From positions 1,550,001 through 1,614,000 of the forward strand of contig CM121343.1 in assembly GCA_051530055.1 (NCBI GenBank): a stretch of 64,000 nt of DNA. Reading direction: 5' to 3'. The notes under the pieces were generated by a model, which had not been told where the DNA came from, did no database searches, and was given only the letters and a program-made list of their open reading frames with translations. Origin of the DNA: Neoechinorhynchus agilis. Its lineage: Eukaryota; Acanthocephala. Both the position numbers and the translations under genes were made by a program. Below are positions 25,757 to 37,956 of the stretch, piece after piece (within the stretch, counting starts at the first letter, position 1; every line of letters begins with the position of its first letter).

Positions 25757-26344
25757 AATCACTTATGGATACACGGGTGTGTGGAGTTGATTATCTATTT
25801 GAAGATCGATTCAATTTTACCTGCATGCTGGAAAGTCGTCTTTCTGCATTAAAATAGCTGAATTATACGCTACCTTTTGTTTCAGAGTGGGCGCCCAAAA
25901 AGTGCTCAATAAATCACTAATCTACACCACCCGTAGACCAAGATCTTTTATTGCGCTGTAAAATATCGATAAAAATTCCTGATATTGCATATGATTGTTA
26001 AATCATGTTCTCTCGAATTAAAAGCAAACACTGCATTCCCTGCTGAATGCTTGTTGGCCACACTAATATTGAGGCTAAACAAATTTACGAGATCAGATTA
26101 TAGACTTTTGCTTTTGACGGATCCGGTGCAGAGCCCACAATAATTCGCTTTCACTATCCTAGAATGCGATAGCGATACATGCAAGAATATAATCGTGACA
26201 ATATTCTCCGTTTGTTTTATTTAAGCTGCAGTAAATCATGTTGTAAAGAAATTATTTATTATAGTTTCAATTTTTTTTAAACCTGTATAATTTTTGAAAT
26301 TCAATCAATCTTCATTTCTCGAGAATTAACACACTCACCACCTC
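25757..26344. other. 3' flank of the calcium-sensor gene
   Basis: AT-rich sequence with polyadenylation-like motifs (cattaaaatagc, caataaatcac near 25905). No gene is recognised before the LINE fragment. Confidence 0.45.
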
Positions 26345-26512
26345 CCGCCGAATTCCAGCTTTTGTCCTTCCTCGACCGTCGCCATCACGCTGGCAGCATT
26401 GCCCCGTTGTATTGCCAGCGAGATATTTTGTCGAAGGAATACGCCTGCTCTTGAGTCTCCGGTTGCCTCTCTCAATTTCTTCGAGAGATCCTGGAGCAGA
26501 GAGAGTGCCGAA
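26345..26512 (-). mobile_element. 3' fragment of a restriction-endonuclease-type LINE
   Basis: Translation of the minus strand gives LREATGDSRAG and then LRQNISLAIQRGNAASV. This matches the C-terminal end of the LINE at 54.5-58.0 kb (LQVTTGDARSGQY, IQNISIAVLRGNTASI) at clearly less than full identity, so it is a separate subfamily. It is short, as in 5'-truncated LINE insertions. Its inner end directly abuts hairpin H3. Confidence 0.75.
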
Positions 26513-26634
26513 TCCAGAAATAGATTTATCTTGGAGTCACACCAACTAACACATTTAAAAACTTACAAGCAATTGACTGAAGAAGGCCAACGAAAAGGCC
26601 GAAAACTTTCAAGATAAATCTATTTCTGAATCAA
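26512..26634. repeat. hairpin element H3
   Basis: Inverted arms of about 23 nt (agaaatagatttatcttg and its complement) enclose a ~74-nt spacer. On the + strand the spacer has the full family core: ACTTACAAGCAATTGA, then CTGAAGAAGGCC, an 8-nt loop and GGCCGAAAA (26577-26604). The inner arm resembles that of H9 (49387-49521). Confidence 0.85.
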
Positions 26635-26975
26635 GCATTGCAAATTGAAACTGAAAGTAACTCATGTATATCGGCGAACTTTTTTTCGCCTCAGTTGAGT
26701 AATATCCGGAGGGTTAGTTTGTGGCAACGTAGGTATTGGCAATAAACTTTGAGCAGTATCGGTTTCCTCGTAAAAACACATTAAAATCGAACAATACTGG
26801 TCCAATGAACTCGGTACACGAATATCTCCATCTCGCTGTATAAAGTCCCATGAGGCAATAAAGAGACGGATCTTTAGATGTCTCTGAATGCTTAAACTTC
26901 CGATATCGTCTTTTGCGAAGCGGTAACCCATAGCAATGCTGTTTAAGTTGAATCGTATTTCCATCGAAAAGATAA

Positions 26976-28618
26976 ATGTGCTTGTTAGCAATTTTGATAG
27001 CTAATCTTCCATTGTACGTACTTGGCTATTTTGAAATTCTACAGAAAGATGAGGACAAGATTATGAACGTATTTGTGCATCGTGGACAAGAGCTAAGACT
27101 CTACCACATTGAAAATATAATGGAGTCAAAGAGAGATCCGAATAGAGCATTTCAGTGGATTCGATTGCCATCGGAGGAATTGGCTCGATTATCCGAAGGG
27201 GCATCCAAACAGGGCAAACCAGGAACATTATCGCTTGTAGAATCGAGCGTTCAAGCTGGATGGACTATACCAATCTTTCTTGATCCATAAAGATAGTCTT
27301 GTTTTGAAAAAGAAAGACTGGGGTATTAGGCAGTTTCAGAGGTTTGCTAAAATTGAAGTACGAGAAATAAAATTGCACCGTCCAATTATACATGAAGATG
27401 CTGGATTCTACGCTTTAGTTTGTTCGAATGAAAAACGAATGAACGTTATAAAGACCGTTCTAATAGTCGTGGTTCATGAGTTGTCAATCTCTTCAACTTC
27501 ATCGGCGATTACTAGAGCGGGCCAAGATAGTATAATTGATACGAACGTGTTTTGTACGCTAAATTATGAGGCCGGCGGACGAGATATCGGACATCTTGTA
27601 CAACTTTCAATACATTTAGACGATGGAGATGAAGAAGATTATAATGTTCCGGTTCGTACAAACATCGTTACCATGATGCCTGGCATTTTAAAACTTAGAT
27701 CTTTCTATAGGAGTCTAACCGATCTTCAAAATTCTATATTCTGTCGATTGTATCCACGAGATTGGAATCCGACGGTAAGTAGCGGACGAATATCTGTTGC
27801 CAAAATAGCAGGCGGTGCATTTAAGGACCAGGACAATAAAATTGAGACAATATTTACATTACCGGGCGAAAATGTTTCTTTAAAGTGCAACGCGATGTGC
27901 AATCCGGCTGCCAATTTGTATGAGTGGATCGTTGATGGTTCATTTTATTCTCATGTAGAGGAATGCGATCAATAAGATCGGGTGTCTTTAATGATTCTTT
28001 AACTGACAATACTCCATATATTTGATCTTTTAAATTTCATTTTAAGAGTTATACCTATTGATAAACGATGAGTAAGTTGATGAAATCATAGGACGTTGCT
28101 TATTTGTCCCAGCCAAGGTTTTGCAATTTCTTTGAGTGCACTGAAGCAAAAAAAGGAAAATGTCTAAGTAGACATTCACGAGCTCAATTTGTCGGGTTTT
28201 ATTTTTCATTTCGCCCAATTATTGAAAGTTCTTTTAAGTTTCCTTTATATCATTTCGTTACATATATAACAATGGATTCTATGGCTTCCCCTTTTCATAA
28301 TTTCTTGTCAAATTTTCAATGTCTTATAAATCGCGATTTGTAAGAGATGGGAGCGATTCAATTCAGATAGCATCCGGAAATCATACTGTTTCATGCACAG
28401 CGATTCACTTAAAGGATGACATGAAGATGGCCGAATCTGAGATTCAATTCAGAGTTCGTGGTTATTCAGCTTCTCTTTTAAGTGGTGTTTCCATGATTAA
28501 TAAATTTGGAGTAGTATCCATATTATGCCTATTTATGGGTTCCGCTATGTACTTCATGAAGAAGTCCGTTTTCCGGCAGCCGACTGATGAGCGTGGCATT
28601 ATAGCTATTCAAGTTTGA
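26976..28618 (+). CDS. immunoglobulin-domain single-pass membrane protein (exon joints incomplete)
   Basis: The first exon (ATG 26976) begins with a hydrophobic signal-like stretch (MCLLAILIANLPLYVLG). A second block (27280-27975) has Ig-like features: EDAGFYALVCSNEK (the DxGxYxC pattern) and later ENVSLKCNAMCNPA followed by LYEWIVDG. A last block (about 28366-28618) has GNHTVSCTAIHL, which looks like the F strand of an Ig fold. It is followed by a transmembrane helix near 28485-28560 (VVSILCLFMGSAMYF) and a short basic cytoplasmic tail. The joint near 27236-27292 and the intron about 27930-28365 are not resolved. I expect a type I cell-surface protein of about 430 residues. Its specific family is not recognised. 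Confidence 0.6.
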
Positions 28619-29969
28619 TAAATTCTAAATAAAAGTTTTTGTAGATGATTTTTAGACTTATGATGTGTAAAATGCCGCTTGTGAATCATTCACAAAAACG
28701 CTATAAAGTCTTCCATTGAAAACAATTCAAGGATAATGTGAACCAAACATTGAATGCTGCGGATAATACATGCATTCCTCACTAGTTGAGATTTGTTACT
28801 CACTGAATGATTATGACCGAGTTTCAGACTCGCAAGAGCTCGGTATAACAACAAGTCGAATTGAACGCTTAACGTAGTAAAATAAAAAATTCGGCTGTAC
28901 TCAAAGCACTAAGTGATTTAATCGAGGCGAAAATCACTTATTTTAATTAGATATCATGCAACGTTTTGTAATGGAAAGCTAGAAGCGATTCCCAATGTTA
29001 GGAAGCTGAAAACGATTCGAAGGCCACATTTTTGAAAAACCCCGATAAACTTTCAAACGCTCCAAATAATTTAGCGACACCCCGAAGACAATCAACTACT
29101 TTGTATGTAATTTCTTAGCGGGTGCATATCCTCAAATATCGAATCTTTGGTTGAAATCATTTATGCAGAATTGGAAGCCTTTACGCTTAATCTTCAAATT
29201 AGTATCAGATAGCTAATTCTTGGTATCACTTACGATCATCACGGTTACATTTTCATATCCAAAAGCATCACCTTTCTTGTCTTTAAAAATCAGTGCACAA
29301 TGTTATGATAATGAAAATGTAAGATCTTCTTTCCAGATGATCCAAAAAAATACATGAAAAATCGTCGAAATTTTGTAGTATAAATTACTATAAATTTAAC
29401 ATTACTTACATGAGATTTCTCCAAATTGAAGGGCAGCCAAAAAAATTCAATAACGTTGTTGCTAATAAGTGGAACACGGCGACTGTGTTGCAACATTGAG
29501 CGTAAAATCACAGCTAATCGCATTCTCCTTTCGTTAGCAATCTCAAGGGACGAAAAGATATGTTTTACCGTTGATTTATCGAATGCTGAAAGGTTATTAA
29601 GAGTCCATGTTTATCCGTGGATATCGGAACTGGAACTAAATTGATTTAAATGTACATTGATTTGTGGCATATTGAAGTTCGACACGACCCAATGGTACGA
29701 ATAAACGATCAACAATTTGGAATTTCGTTTAAGTATATATGACTAGATTTTGAAATAAAAATATCGTTAGTTGTATTTTGGAGGTTGAAGACGGGTCTAG
29801 CCGATTCGCATGAACGATCCATTGGAACGATAAGATTAGTTCAACAAATATGAGAAACGGCTTATAAAGTATGCACGAAGACAGCCGAAATCGCTAGGCA
29901 TCGTTGTCGACCTTCATCTACTTCCGACTCCGTCATCCACTCAAAATTTCCGGATCCGTTATCCGCTCG

Positions 29970-30045
29970 AAATTCAGGTGATCACAAGGACCCAGAGGTA
30001 CATGGTTCCCCTTCTTTAACAAAATGTGTTATTATCACAATGTCG
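29970..30045 (+). repeat. dispersed short repeat D1, copy 2
   Basis: Contains tcacaaggacccagaggtac, then atggttccccttctttaac and aaatgtgttattat. It matches 12489-12570 and the complement of 49955-50035 across about 60-75 bp. Confidence 0.65.
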
Positions 30046-31135
30046 TTAAACTAATCGAAAGTCGGACTCAAAGTTTTTATCGGTCAAATATCGAAATTAG
30101 TTCATCGTATTTGTGGCTAGCCGGTTATATTGTGAATGTATTTGAAGTTTTCCTACATTACTTATTTATAGGGCACACAACCCACCGATATGGTTCAAGG
30201 AAGCACACAAAATCGCTTAATGCCCTAAACCACAGGGTCATGAGTTTGTACATCCCTTTGGATCCTCGCAGTTTTATTCCTCCCTATTTTTTGAATTTCG
30301 ATGACACATTTATCAGTATGGATGAACTATCCTGAATGTGCCTCATTCAAAGCAATTTTCGCAAATACCGCAATGCTGGTTTGATATTGGAATGACGAGA
30401 TATAACAGTTCAATTTTATGCACAAAACTTGGGAAAATAGAGGACTATTGGACTACTTTAAAACGCCACTAGTGCTCTTTTTTAAAATTCCTCGCAGAAC
30501 CAAATCCATCTTCTAAATTACCACAATTCAAATTTTTTTTTGTTCATGCTAATCGGCTAAATGATCAAAATAGTATTTTCAACCCTGATAGATCTCGTTA
30601 TGCAAAGATTTTTCTTCAGTCTATTGAAAATTGTGAATAGTAGTTGAAGTTACAAACAATAAAGCTATCGTGTACAGAACTCGTATCGGAATGAATTGAT
30701 TTACTATGAACATTTTAATCACTACACGGCTATTCTCGGATAGCATTGGACGAATATGGCTACATAAATTCAAACGTATACAAATGGAGAGCAAATTGAA
30801 ATATTACGCATTCGCCCTATAAGTGACTTGATCTCTTTACATCAGCGTAAAAGCTGCAGGTCCATACACTGCGGTCCCTTCGTCGATATAAGATTTATCT
30901 TCCTAAGACAGTAGGAAAAGACATCGCACGTAAGGAAGCTAATTTTTACACCTAACGCGCACCAGTGCACCTTCATCGTTGCTATTTTCGATTTAGAAAA
31001 TCCTACCTCTGATAGCAGTATTTGTTCATTCGTAAGTAAAAATTGATCATTTTTTTTATTCAAGCGTTGTCTCGGATTAACAACCGAACGAGATATAACT
31101 GTTTTTTTCCGTATGTGTCGTTGCCGGGTATGTAG

Positions 31136-31163
31136 GCAGCAACAGCAGCAACAGCAGCAGCTT
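31136..31163 (+). repeat. CAG/CAA microsatellite
   Basis: A run of cag and caa triplets. It is not in a supported exon. Confidence 0.8.
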
Positions 31164-31427
31164 TAGATACCAGAGTAATGTTCAGCCTGCCTTGGTGGTT
31201 TCCTAGTAAATAACGAGTTGTTGCATGTCTATGTAAGATCGGAGGAAATACGAATGCTATCTAACAATCTCTAAGAACCAAGGAACGCTGCAGCCGCGGA
31301 AACATGCTCCATTTATCCTTGTCAGTCATAAATAAAAATTCGGCAAAACGGGAAATTACATAACGACTAAAACAACTTATTTGATGCTATACTTTTAGAG
31401 TCTTTTCGCAATTGACTCATATACAAA

Positions 31428-33344
31428 ATGGCAGCGATGAAAAATGTGCTCTGTTCTTATTACCAACAACACTACAGGCAGCAACCAGTTCAGTCTTATA
31501 ATACCAGGAATCAATCTCAGTTGGTAAACTGTTGCACGGCAACTAAGAAAATATCACCGAATCTCATACAAACGAAAAATGAGTCAGATGATGTTAAATT
31601 CACTGCAAATATCATATATCGATCAGCACTACAAATCGCCTGTGGAAACCGAGTTACAGAACAGTTTCAACCCACGGCGGTAACAAAACCGGTCGTAAAA
31701 ACAAACCTCGATCGATGTAAATCTTATATGTTCTGGAAACCGCTCCAAAGCTCCGTAAATACGAACAAATTAAGATCTAGAGGAGATTTTAATGATGCTC
31801 GTAATGCCAGTGCAGCCCTAAAGGGATATTTTAGTGACACCGAACACCTTTCAGACCGACGGCTACAAGTTTCCAGCGGAATAAACAAAATAGGTGCAAT
31901 GACGCAAATTCGAAAACCATTTGCCAATAAATGGCCTATTGTCGATGGAAGCAACACTTCAAGATGTACAAGAGGTGGAACTACTGAACGTATACCTTAT
32001 AGTAATTCATCATCGTATTCGAGATTAAGTCAAATCCGACAATACTCGGGCAATCCTTATGGTAAGAGTACAAGCATGCCAAAAGAAACAAATCTCACCT
32101 AAAATAGTTTAAAGATCATCACTTCACGATATTAATATTCTTCAAATTTAAAAAAGGCATTTTGCTGTTGCAGGTTTCATTAAAAGCAAATGTTTGAGAG
32201 ATATTTCTACGCTTTTCGTTCAAAGTATCACCCTTTGTCCTATGCTATTGGCGTTATCTTCAGCCGCAAACATGAAGTTAATGAACTCAGCTAACGTTAC
32301 TACTCAACTCACCATAAATCGCATACCAAATAAAAGGTTTCGGTCAAAAGCAGTTCCCGTCACAGTACTGTTTGAAGCCATACCGCAGTCAATGTTAGCG
32401 GTTAGCCATCTCTGGGGTTTACAAACGCAGCTATAATGAAGTTTAGATTTAATTGGAAAAATTTTAAAGATTCGGCGCATATTAAGGCGCACTGTAATTC
32501 AAAATTTTACCTTAGCTTTTAAAATATTTTGACTATTTCGTAACGCAGAAAATTTACTGGCACTGTACGTCCTCGTGAGCAAAAAAATAAGGAAAGGCTC
32601 ACTTACAATTTTCCTTAGAAAGTCAAATTAACGAGCGTTAAATCAACACAGGAATTCAAGCCTATGATCATTTTTCGTAGTTACAGAAGTCGAGAAGATT
32701 AACATCGGCGTTTACTTTTAGATCGAAATTATTGCGATTCAAACTTCAATGTCAAAGTTGGCAGCAAATATGTAAGCAATCAGAACAGATCAATGGTGCG
32801 TACGCAGTATCCGGCGGCCATAGGAACCACAACTACAATGCAGTCCTATAACCAAAGGGTGCGGTCAGATATGAAAAGTGCATATAGTGAGTTTTCTTCA
32901 ACGGGCTTTGAGTACCGAATTTGTAACAGGCAGTGTCCCAGCATATACCCAAGGTCAACAAAAGAATTTCTCTTGTAATACGGGAGCATGGACTCAATCT
33001 GCTGTTCATTGCACTAGCTATCGAAAACCGGCACCCTCTGAATATTGTTCGGCGTATTTTAACGATCAACGAAAAAATGCCACTAAACAAATATCCGATA
33101 AGCCACTTTTGAATGATCCAAGTAGCAGAAATCGCAGGGCGACTTCCAATCCAATAATTTTAAAGGTATGTAGGAAATTGTCGTAGTGCCTTACAGTCCT
33201 TCAGTGTTCTAGACGATTGAACCGCGAGTGAAATATTCTCTGCTCAATTCTAGAGCTCGTCAATATAACAACGGCAACTCTGTATCGGAGGATGAGGCAT
33301 CACGTTCATTCTATAACACGCAATATAATGGAGGCACAAGTTAG
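31428..33344 (+). CDS. unrecognised multi-exon gene, low-complexity basic protein
   Basis: Exon 1 begins at ATG 31428 (MAAMKNVLCSYYQQHYRQQP) and stays open to 32102. It is rich in Ser, Arg, Asn and Gln and has no known domain; one segment reads ALKGYFSDTEHLSDRR. Later coding blocks lie at about 32793-33165 (MQSYNQRVRSDMKSAY, then FVTGSVPAYTQGQQKNF) and 33213-33344 (TIEPRVKYSLLNSRARQYNN ending in a stop). The last two are joined in phase 0 by a 47-nt GT-AG intron (33166-33212). Joints between exon 1 and 32793, and near 32870-32905, are unresolved. The composition suggests a disordered, perhaps cytoskeletal or RNA-associated protein; that is a guess only. Confidence 0.5.
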
Positions 33345-33500
33345 TATAGCTATATTTGATTCAAATGGGACTAAAATTTTTGAGAGAAATTCTATAAGAA
33401 ATATCCTTTGGTTACCCTAAGACACCTGATTTTTCACTTGAGCATCAAAAATGGCCATCGTAGTACTTTTAAATATCCTAAAAAATACTTAAAAGTATTG

Positions 33501-33580
33501 TTTAGGTCTTCACCTGCGAAGAATTTTTTTATTACGAAGTTCGAAACGTCTTTAATAAAAGATTATTTACATGGTGAAAA
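33501..33580 (+). repeat. dispersed fragment D3 (Penelope-associated motif)
   Basis: Contains gttcgaaacgtctttaataa followed by agattatttac, and begins tttaggtcttcacc. The complement of 59341-59410 carries the same blocks in the same order. The GTTCGAAACGTC motif is common near the ends of Penelope-like elements. Confidence 0.65.
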
Positions 33581-34292
33581 CTTCTAAATAACACAATTCT
33601 AAACATAGACCCCGGTACCTCCCCACATCACGACATCTTGTAAAAATACTTTTTCTATTGTCGTATATGTTGAAAGGCAGTTTTAAAAGAAAGTTCACTT
33701 TATCGATATACATTAGCATGAAAACTATTCTTAACTTCCGTCTGAGATCAGTGAATGGCATAAAATTCAACGAATTCCGATACTTTCTAATTCTAAGTGA
33801 AATACACAAATCGCAGCTCGTTGGCAGTATTTGAATTATAGCATTCGATTCTTTAAAAAAAAGGCTACCTTCGTTGAAAGCTGGCTATTAAATTCAACGA
33901 CCTTCAATCTGATCAATGTTTGACTGTGCGATTAAATAGAATAGTCAACCAATCAAATTAATTGAGGTTCTTGTGAATATTTTTATACTTAAAATTTGAA
34001 TAAATTTGATTGTGTGAAATATTTGTTGTACTTTTTGTTCTTGCGAATCACGGCACATTATCAGATGGTAATGATCGCCGCAAATTCCTTCTAGTATTGT
34101 CGGAAATACCCGATAATGTTTTATTTTATGCATTCCTTATCTACCGGTGATTTAGAACAAGTCTAATACGCAAATAAATATTCTTGTGAGGACTGCTTAA
34201 TTCGACTGATTCTTGTTATTATGATTCACATAACTTAATTCCGAATATCACTTTAAAAAAAGCAATTTTTCGTTCAAAATGAACTTTTTTAT

Positions 34293-34368
34293 CGGCGAGA
34301 CATCTTTATCGTCCATTGCCTCGAGGGTGCATCCAGCATTCTCTTTCTGAATCCTTGATTCTCCGATA
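34293..34368 (+). repeat. dispersed repeat D4, copy 1
   Basis: About 76 bp beginning cggcgagacatctttatc and containing tgcctcgag and gcatccagcatt. A copy with about 90% identity is at 42101-42175, inside the large mitoferrin intron. Confidence 0.75.
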
Positions 34369-34507
34369 AAAATAGTTGATTACACGGGCGTCCTTTGTTC
34401 TTATTGCGACAAACCATTTTCTAATGTTAAAAATTCTACTGTGCTATGCCTCAATGGCGAGAGGTTTTAAAAATTTGTATTTCTTTGGTTGTTTTAGGGT
34501 GCGAATA

Positions 34508-34636
34508 AAAATTATTTTATTTTAAAATCCGGTATTTCGGCACAATATTGTACGCGTTTATCAAGACTGCTTGTAAGTTTTTAAATAGGATCAAGATTGT
34601 GCCGAAATACTGAATTTTAAAATAAAATAATTTTAA
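34508..34636. repeat. hairpin element H4
   Basis: Inverted arms of about 40 nt (34508-34547 and 34595-34636) contain attttaaaat and a cggtatttcgg-like segment. The ~47-nt spacer, on the minus strand, has ACTTACAAGCAGTCTTGATAA, a diverged form of the shared core, and the arm starts GTGCCGAAATACC. Confidence 0.8.
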
Positions 34637-34849
34637 TTTCTTCGTGCCATAAAACAACTAATATGAACTGTTCAATTTTTAAACATTTGTATTTCTCCCT
34701 TTTTCGCCACTTCACCGGCTACTGAAACTGCAATGGACAAGTTGCTCTTAGCAATTGTATTCACGCAAGTGAAATTATTATGACCGAGATATGGAATAAC
34801 TAAAATTTTTTTATTGCGATTGCTAACTTAGGGTACCACTCAATTCAAA

Positions 34850-35098
34850 ATGAACACTTTGGGAGGCGAATCAACTGTCGAATGTGTTACTAAACTGAAA
34901 CTTATCCTTTTAGATCACTATTTATATAGAGAACCAAATAAATGGAATGGAAAAGCTACCCAATTGACTGTAAAAAAAGAAAAAGGAAACTCCTCTAATA
35001 GTAGTCAGATAAGGGCACAAATAACTCATATCGTATCTTCGGAATTTAAACACAACCCGGCAAATCAATTCAAAGCAAACCGATCGAGCAACGTTTAG
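34850..35098 (+). CDS. possible small gene or exon, 82 residues
   Basis: An ORF starting MNTLGGESTVECVTKLKLIL with a favourable A at -3 of the ATG and a soluble, protein-like composition. No family is recognised and there is no supporting splice structure, so it may be chance. Confidence 0.25.
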   Translation: MNTLGGESTVECVTKLKLILLDHYLYREPNKWNGKATQLTVKKEKGNSSNSSQIRAQITHIVSSEFKHNPANQFKANRSSNV

Positions 35099-36185
35099 CT
35101 CAAATTGTGCAGATAAAAAATAAGTTTCTCAGTCACTTTATGGATTTACCAAAAAATTGATACATAATGGTGACTGCAACCTGAATTTTTAAAATATCAC
35201 CGCTACCTTTTATGTGATCGATATTTGAAAGGCATTGGGCACGAATGAAGCAGATGCATTATATCGAATATAGATTAGGAAACTCTTCTTATATGGTTAA
35301 ATAGTTTAATTCTCATGTATAGGAAGTAGTGAACCTTTAAGAGATCCTCCATGCAATCTCATGGACTTTGGCTGGCGCAATCAACGAGCTGAATTTGATC
35401 ATTCGCCCGAGATTGAGATATGCTTAATATCACGTTATAGATAAACTAAACATGTCACGAGTCCGCCCCGGAAATGCTCTTGTGCACGAGACAAGGTTTT
35501 GCTTCATTATCGAAATAACACACGCCTGATTTAAACGTTTTCTTACACATTTTTGGTTTATTATCCGAGTTGTAAAATGCGAAATATTGCAACTTACAAA
35601 TAATTAAACTTAGAAACCCGGGAATGCACAAAAACCGAACCCTTCAAAACGCTATTAGATTTCCAACGAAAAGAATACCTAAAGACTCAAGTCAATTGAA
35701 ATTTACCTTATTACAAGATAGTCTTCGGCATAATTATTTCTGTCATTTCGACAAGGAAAAGGAAGAAGCCGAGTGATATTTAGGGCAAATAAGGGAAAAG
35801 GATGAGAGGCTTCTAAGATATAGCACCAAAGAACGATTAAACTGGCAATAATTTATATTTCGAAGCGATCATTTCTTAAGGTTTCTAACATGACCTAAAG
35901 ACAAGCCCTAAAAATAATGTTCTGATTTATCAATTTATAAGAAATCGATCAGATATAGAAGTATAGTTTTTAGTATAATTATTTCTGTCAAATACAAAGT
36001 TTCGGCTATGTAGGAATTTAAGGAAATATGCATCCCGTGATGAATGAACTGTCAAATAACCACGATATTGAAAATCAATACGTGGATATAATCAACGTTC
36101 GAATAGCGCGCCAATACAACGTCATTGATTTCATTTTGCTACGTAAGAATGCAAAACAATAACAAAAACAACGTCGCGTTGGTCA
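35099..36185. other. gene-free stretch
   Basis: AT-rich, with no repeat or exon I can support. A possible alternative first exon of the RRM gene begins at 36186 (MNRNSGAGGRLSGRDHILFD), but I cannot connect it by splicing. Confidence 0.4.
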
Positions 36186-36583
36186 ATGAACAGAAATTCT
36201 GGTGCTGGTGGTCGCTTGAGTGGGCGCGATCACATACTGTTCGATTCGAACAAAAAGGGTACTGTGAGTATATTCTTGCCCCCGGATCGTTCCATTTCAA
36301 TAAATGGAAATAATCCACTTATGACTTTTGCGCTCGTTTTGACGTTGATTTTGTCGTCACGAAAGAATGTAAGACCTTTCTATTTATGCGCATTATTGTA
36401 ACGGTTTTAATTACTTTGATTATTGTACGTCTCAATGTGCGTGCGTTTCTTTGGTTCAATGAATGCGGTGGCGTGGGTGGTTACTTGACGAGTCTACATT
36501 CCATCCCCCGAATTTCTGTTCGTACGAATGCATTCGTTTGATTTGCTTTGAAAGCTGAAATTCAGGATTTCGTTACATTGTAG

Positions 36584-37956
36584 ATGTCTTATGGTCGTAA
36601 CCGAATAATGAGCGAGCAGTCGTCGCAATATATGGGCTTAGGTGGTGGGAGATGGCAATCGCGACAACAGAGAGATCACCTAAGATGGCGACAATATTCT
36701 CAATCACAGCCTCAATACAGAGAGAACCGAAGATGGTCTTCGAATCGTACTGAACGATCTGTTTCTCTGTTTGACATTAGGAATCGTTTAATCTCAACCT
36801 TGACTGGGCTTATTGGGTGAGATTATATGAACTAGAGAGCCTCGCCAAAACCGTCCATCTATTTTATACCAGCAGCAGCCACCCGCGCCGGTGGCCTACA
36901 TCCCTCCCACTTACACATTGTATCCGTATCCGCCTGAGACCGACAATGGATTGGTTAGCGAAGAGGACGATCCTCCAACCAGCTCCGTGGACAATCGCTG
37001 CGAAATCTTTGTTGGTAGATTACCGGTGTCAATCAAGCAACTCCAATTGATCCGTACATTTGGCCAATATGGTCTTATTGATCGATGCACTCTTAGAGAC
37101 GGTTCGTAAATGTTTTTTCGTATTTTGTTTGGTGATATAGAGAAAGAGCGAGATTAATTCCGTTTCATACAATATTTCGTCTGTCTCATCGCACTTCGCG
37201 TGACGTACAATAATAAATTAATCTCTATATTGTTATTTAGGTCGCTTGTCGACGACAACGTTAAAGAGACGAATGAATATTTCGACTGATTGAATCAGAG
37301 TCATAACCAGTCCTTTAACGTGATCTCGTTTGTTGACAAGCGATCTAAATAACAACAATAACACATCTAACCATCACCCGAATGCAATCCTCCTCTCAAT
37401 TTAATCCCTATATCAACAAAATATACGAAGAACTTCTTTACACTTGCACATTTGTTTCTCTAATTTAAGGTGGATGGCAGGCGTACGCTTTTATTAAATT
37501 CGCTGAACCTAATTCAGCCAAACGAGCTGTCCGTTATGAGCACGGTCAAATGATATTCGGCTATCCGATGCACGTTGAATATGCAAAGAACCTCCAAGGA
37601 GAGTACCATACTTTTACCCATAGACTAGAACCAACCGGGGTAAGTCAAAATAGTGTAATACCAAGGCACTTACCGCCTATAAAAGATATCTACAAATTAT
37701 TGTTGTGACCGTGAACCAAATCATAGACCCAATTGTAGATGGTTTATTGAAAACGCCACATTTCCAAATAACCGCGGAGGACGTGGAATGAACAGAAACC
37801 CGAGGTTTGTACTAGTGAAGAACATGAACGAGTCGCAATTTACAATAACATTTTAGGTTTATGCAGCAACGTAGAAGCTCACCGGGAGCGTTGCATTTTA
37901 GGGAATTTAGCGGATTCCAGCAATGGCCTCAAGCACGAAGATGGTCCAATTACTAA
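36584..37956 (+). CDS. RRM-domain RNA-binding protein (exon joints partly resolved)
   Basis: The ATG at 36584 directly follows an acceptor-like ttgtag. The N-terminal part is rich in Arg, Gln and Ser (RQQRDHLRWRQYSQ). A Pro/Tyr-rich stretch (PPTYTLYPYPP) precedes one RRM: RNP2 CEIFVGRLPV, then FGQYGLIDRCTLRDG, a phase-1 intron (about 37101-37469), and RNP1-like WQAYAFIKFAEP, ending HVEYAKN. The C-terminal part has an RGG-type segment (NNRGGRGMNRNPR) and ends QARRWSNY at 37956. RRM proteins bind single-stranded RNA. The mixture resembles splicing or mRNA-binding factors, but I cannot name the orthologue. The joint between the N-terminal block and the Pro-rich exon (about 36816-36873) and the joint after 37640 are unresolved. 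The RRM intron contains hairpin H5. Confidence 0.7.
37223..37361. repeat. hairpin H5 inside the RRM gene intron
   Basis: Imperfect inverted arms of about 48 nt (ttgttatttaggtcgcttgt and its complement) around a ~38-nt spacer. I do not see the ACTTACAARCAAT/CTGAAGAAG core, so this is probably a different palindrome from H1, H3, H4, H6, H9, H10 and H12. Confidence 0.75.

Larger units (their letters stand above)
28619..31427. other. gene-poor region
   Basis: No recognisable gene. Short ORFs (29426-29644, 30024-30335 +) lack family features. The region contains dispersed repeat D1 copy 2 (29970-30045), a CAG/CAA microsatellite (31136-31163) and poly-T runs. The last few hundred bases may be promoter for the gene starting at 31428. 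Confidence 0.45.
33581..34849. other. gene-free stretch with two repeats
   Basis: Apart from dispersed repeat D4 (34293-34368) and hairpin H4 (34508-34636) I see no feature. Confidence 0.45.

Noticed and set aside
36817-36835. A 19-nt intron (gtgagattatatgaactag) in the RRM gene
   Set aside because: Too short for known animal splicing. Other donors nearby are possible, although none gave matching phase.
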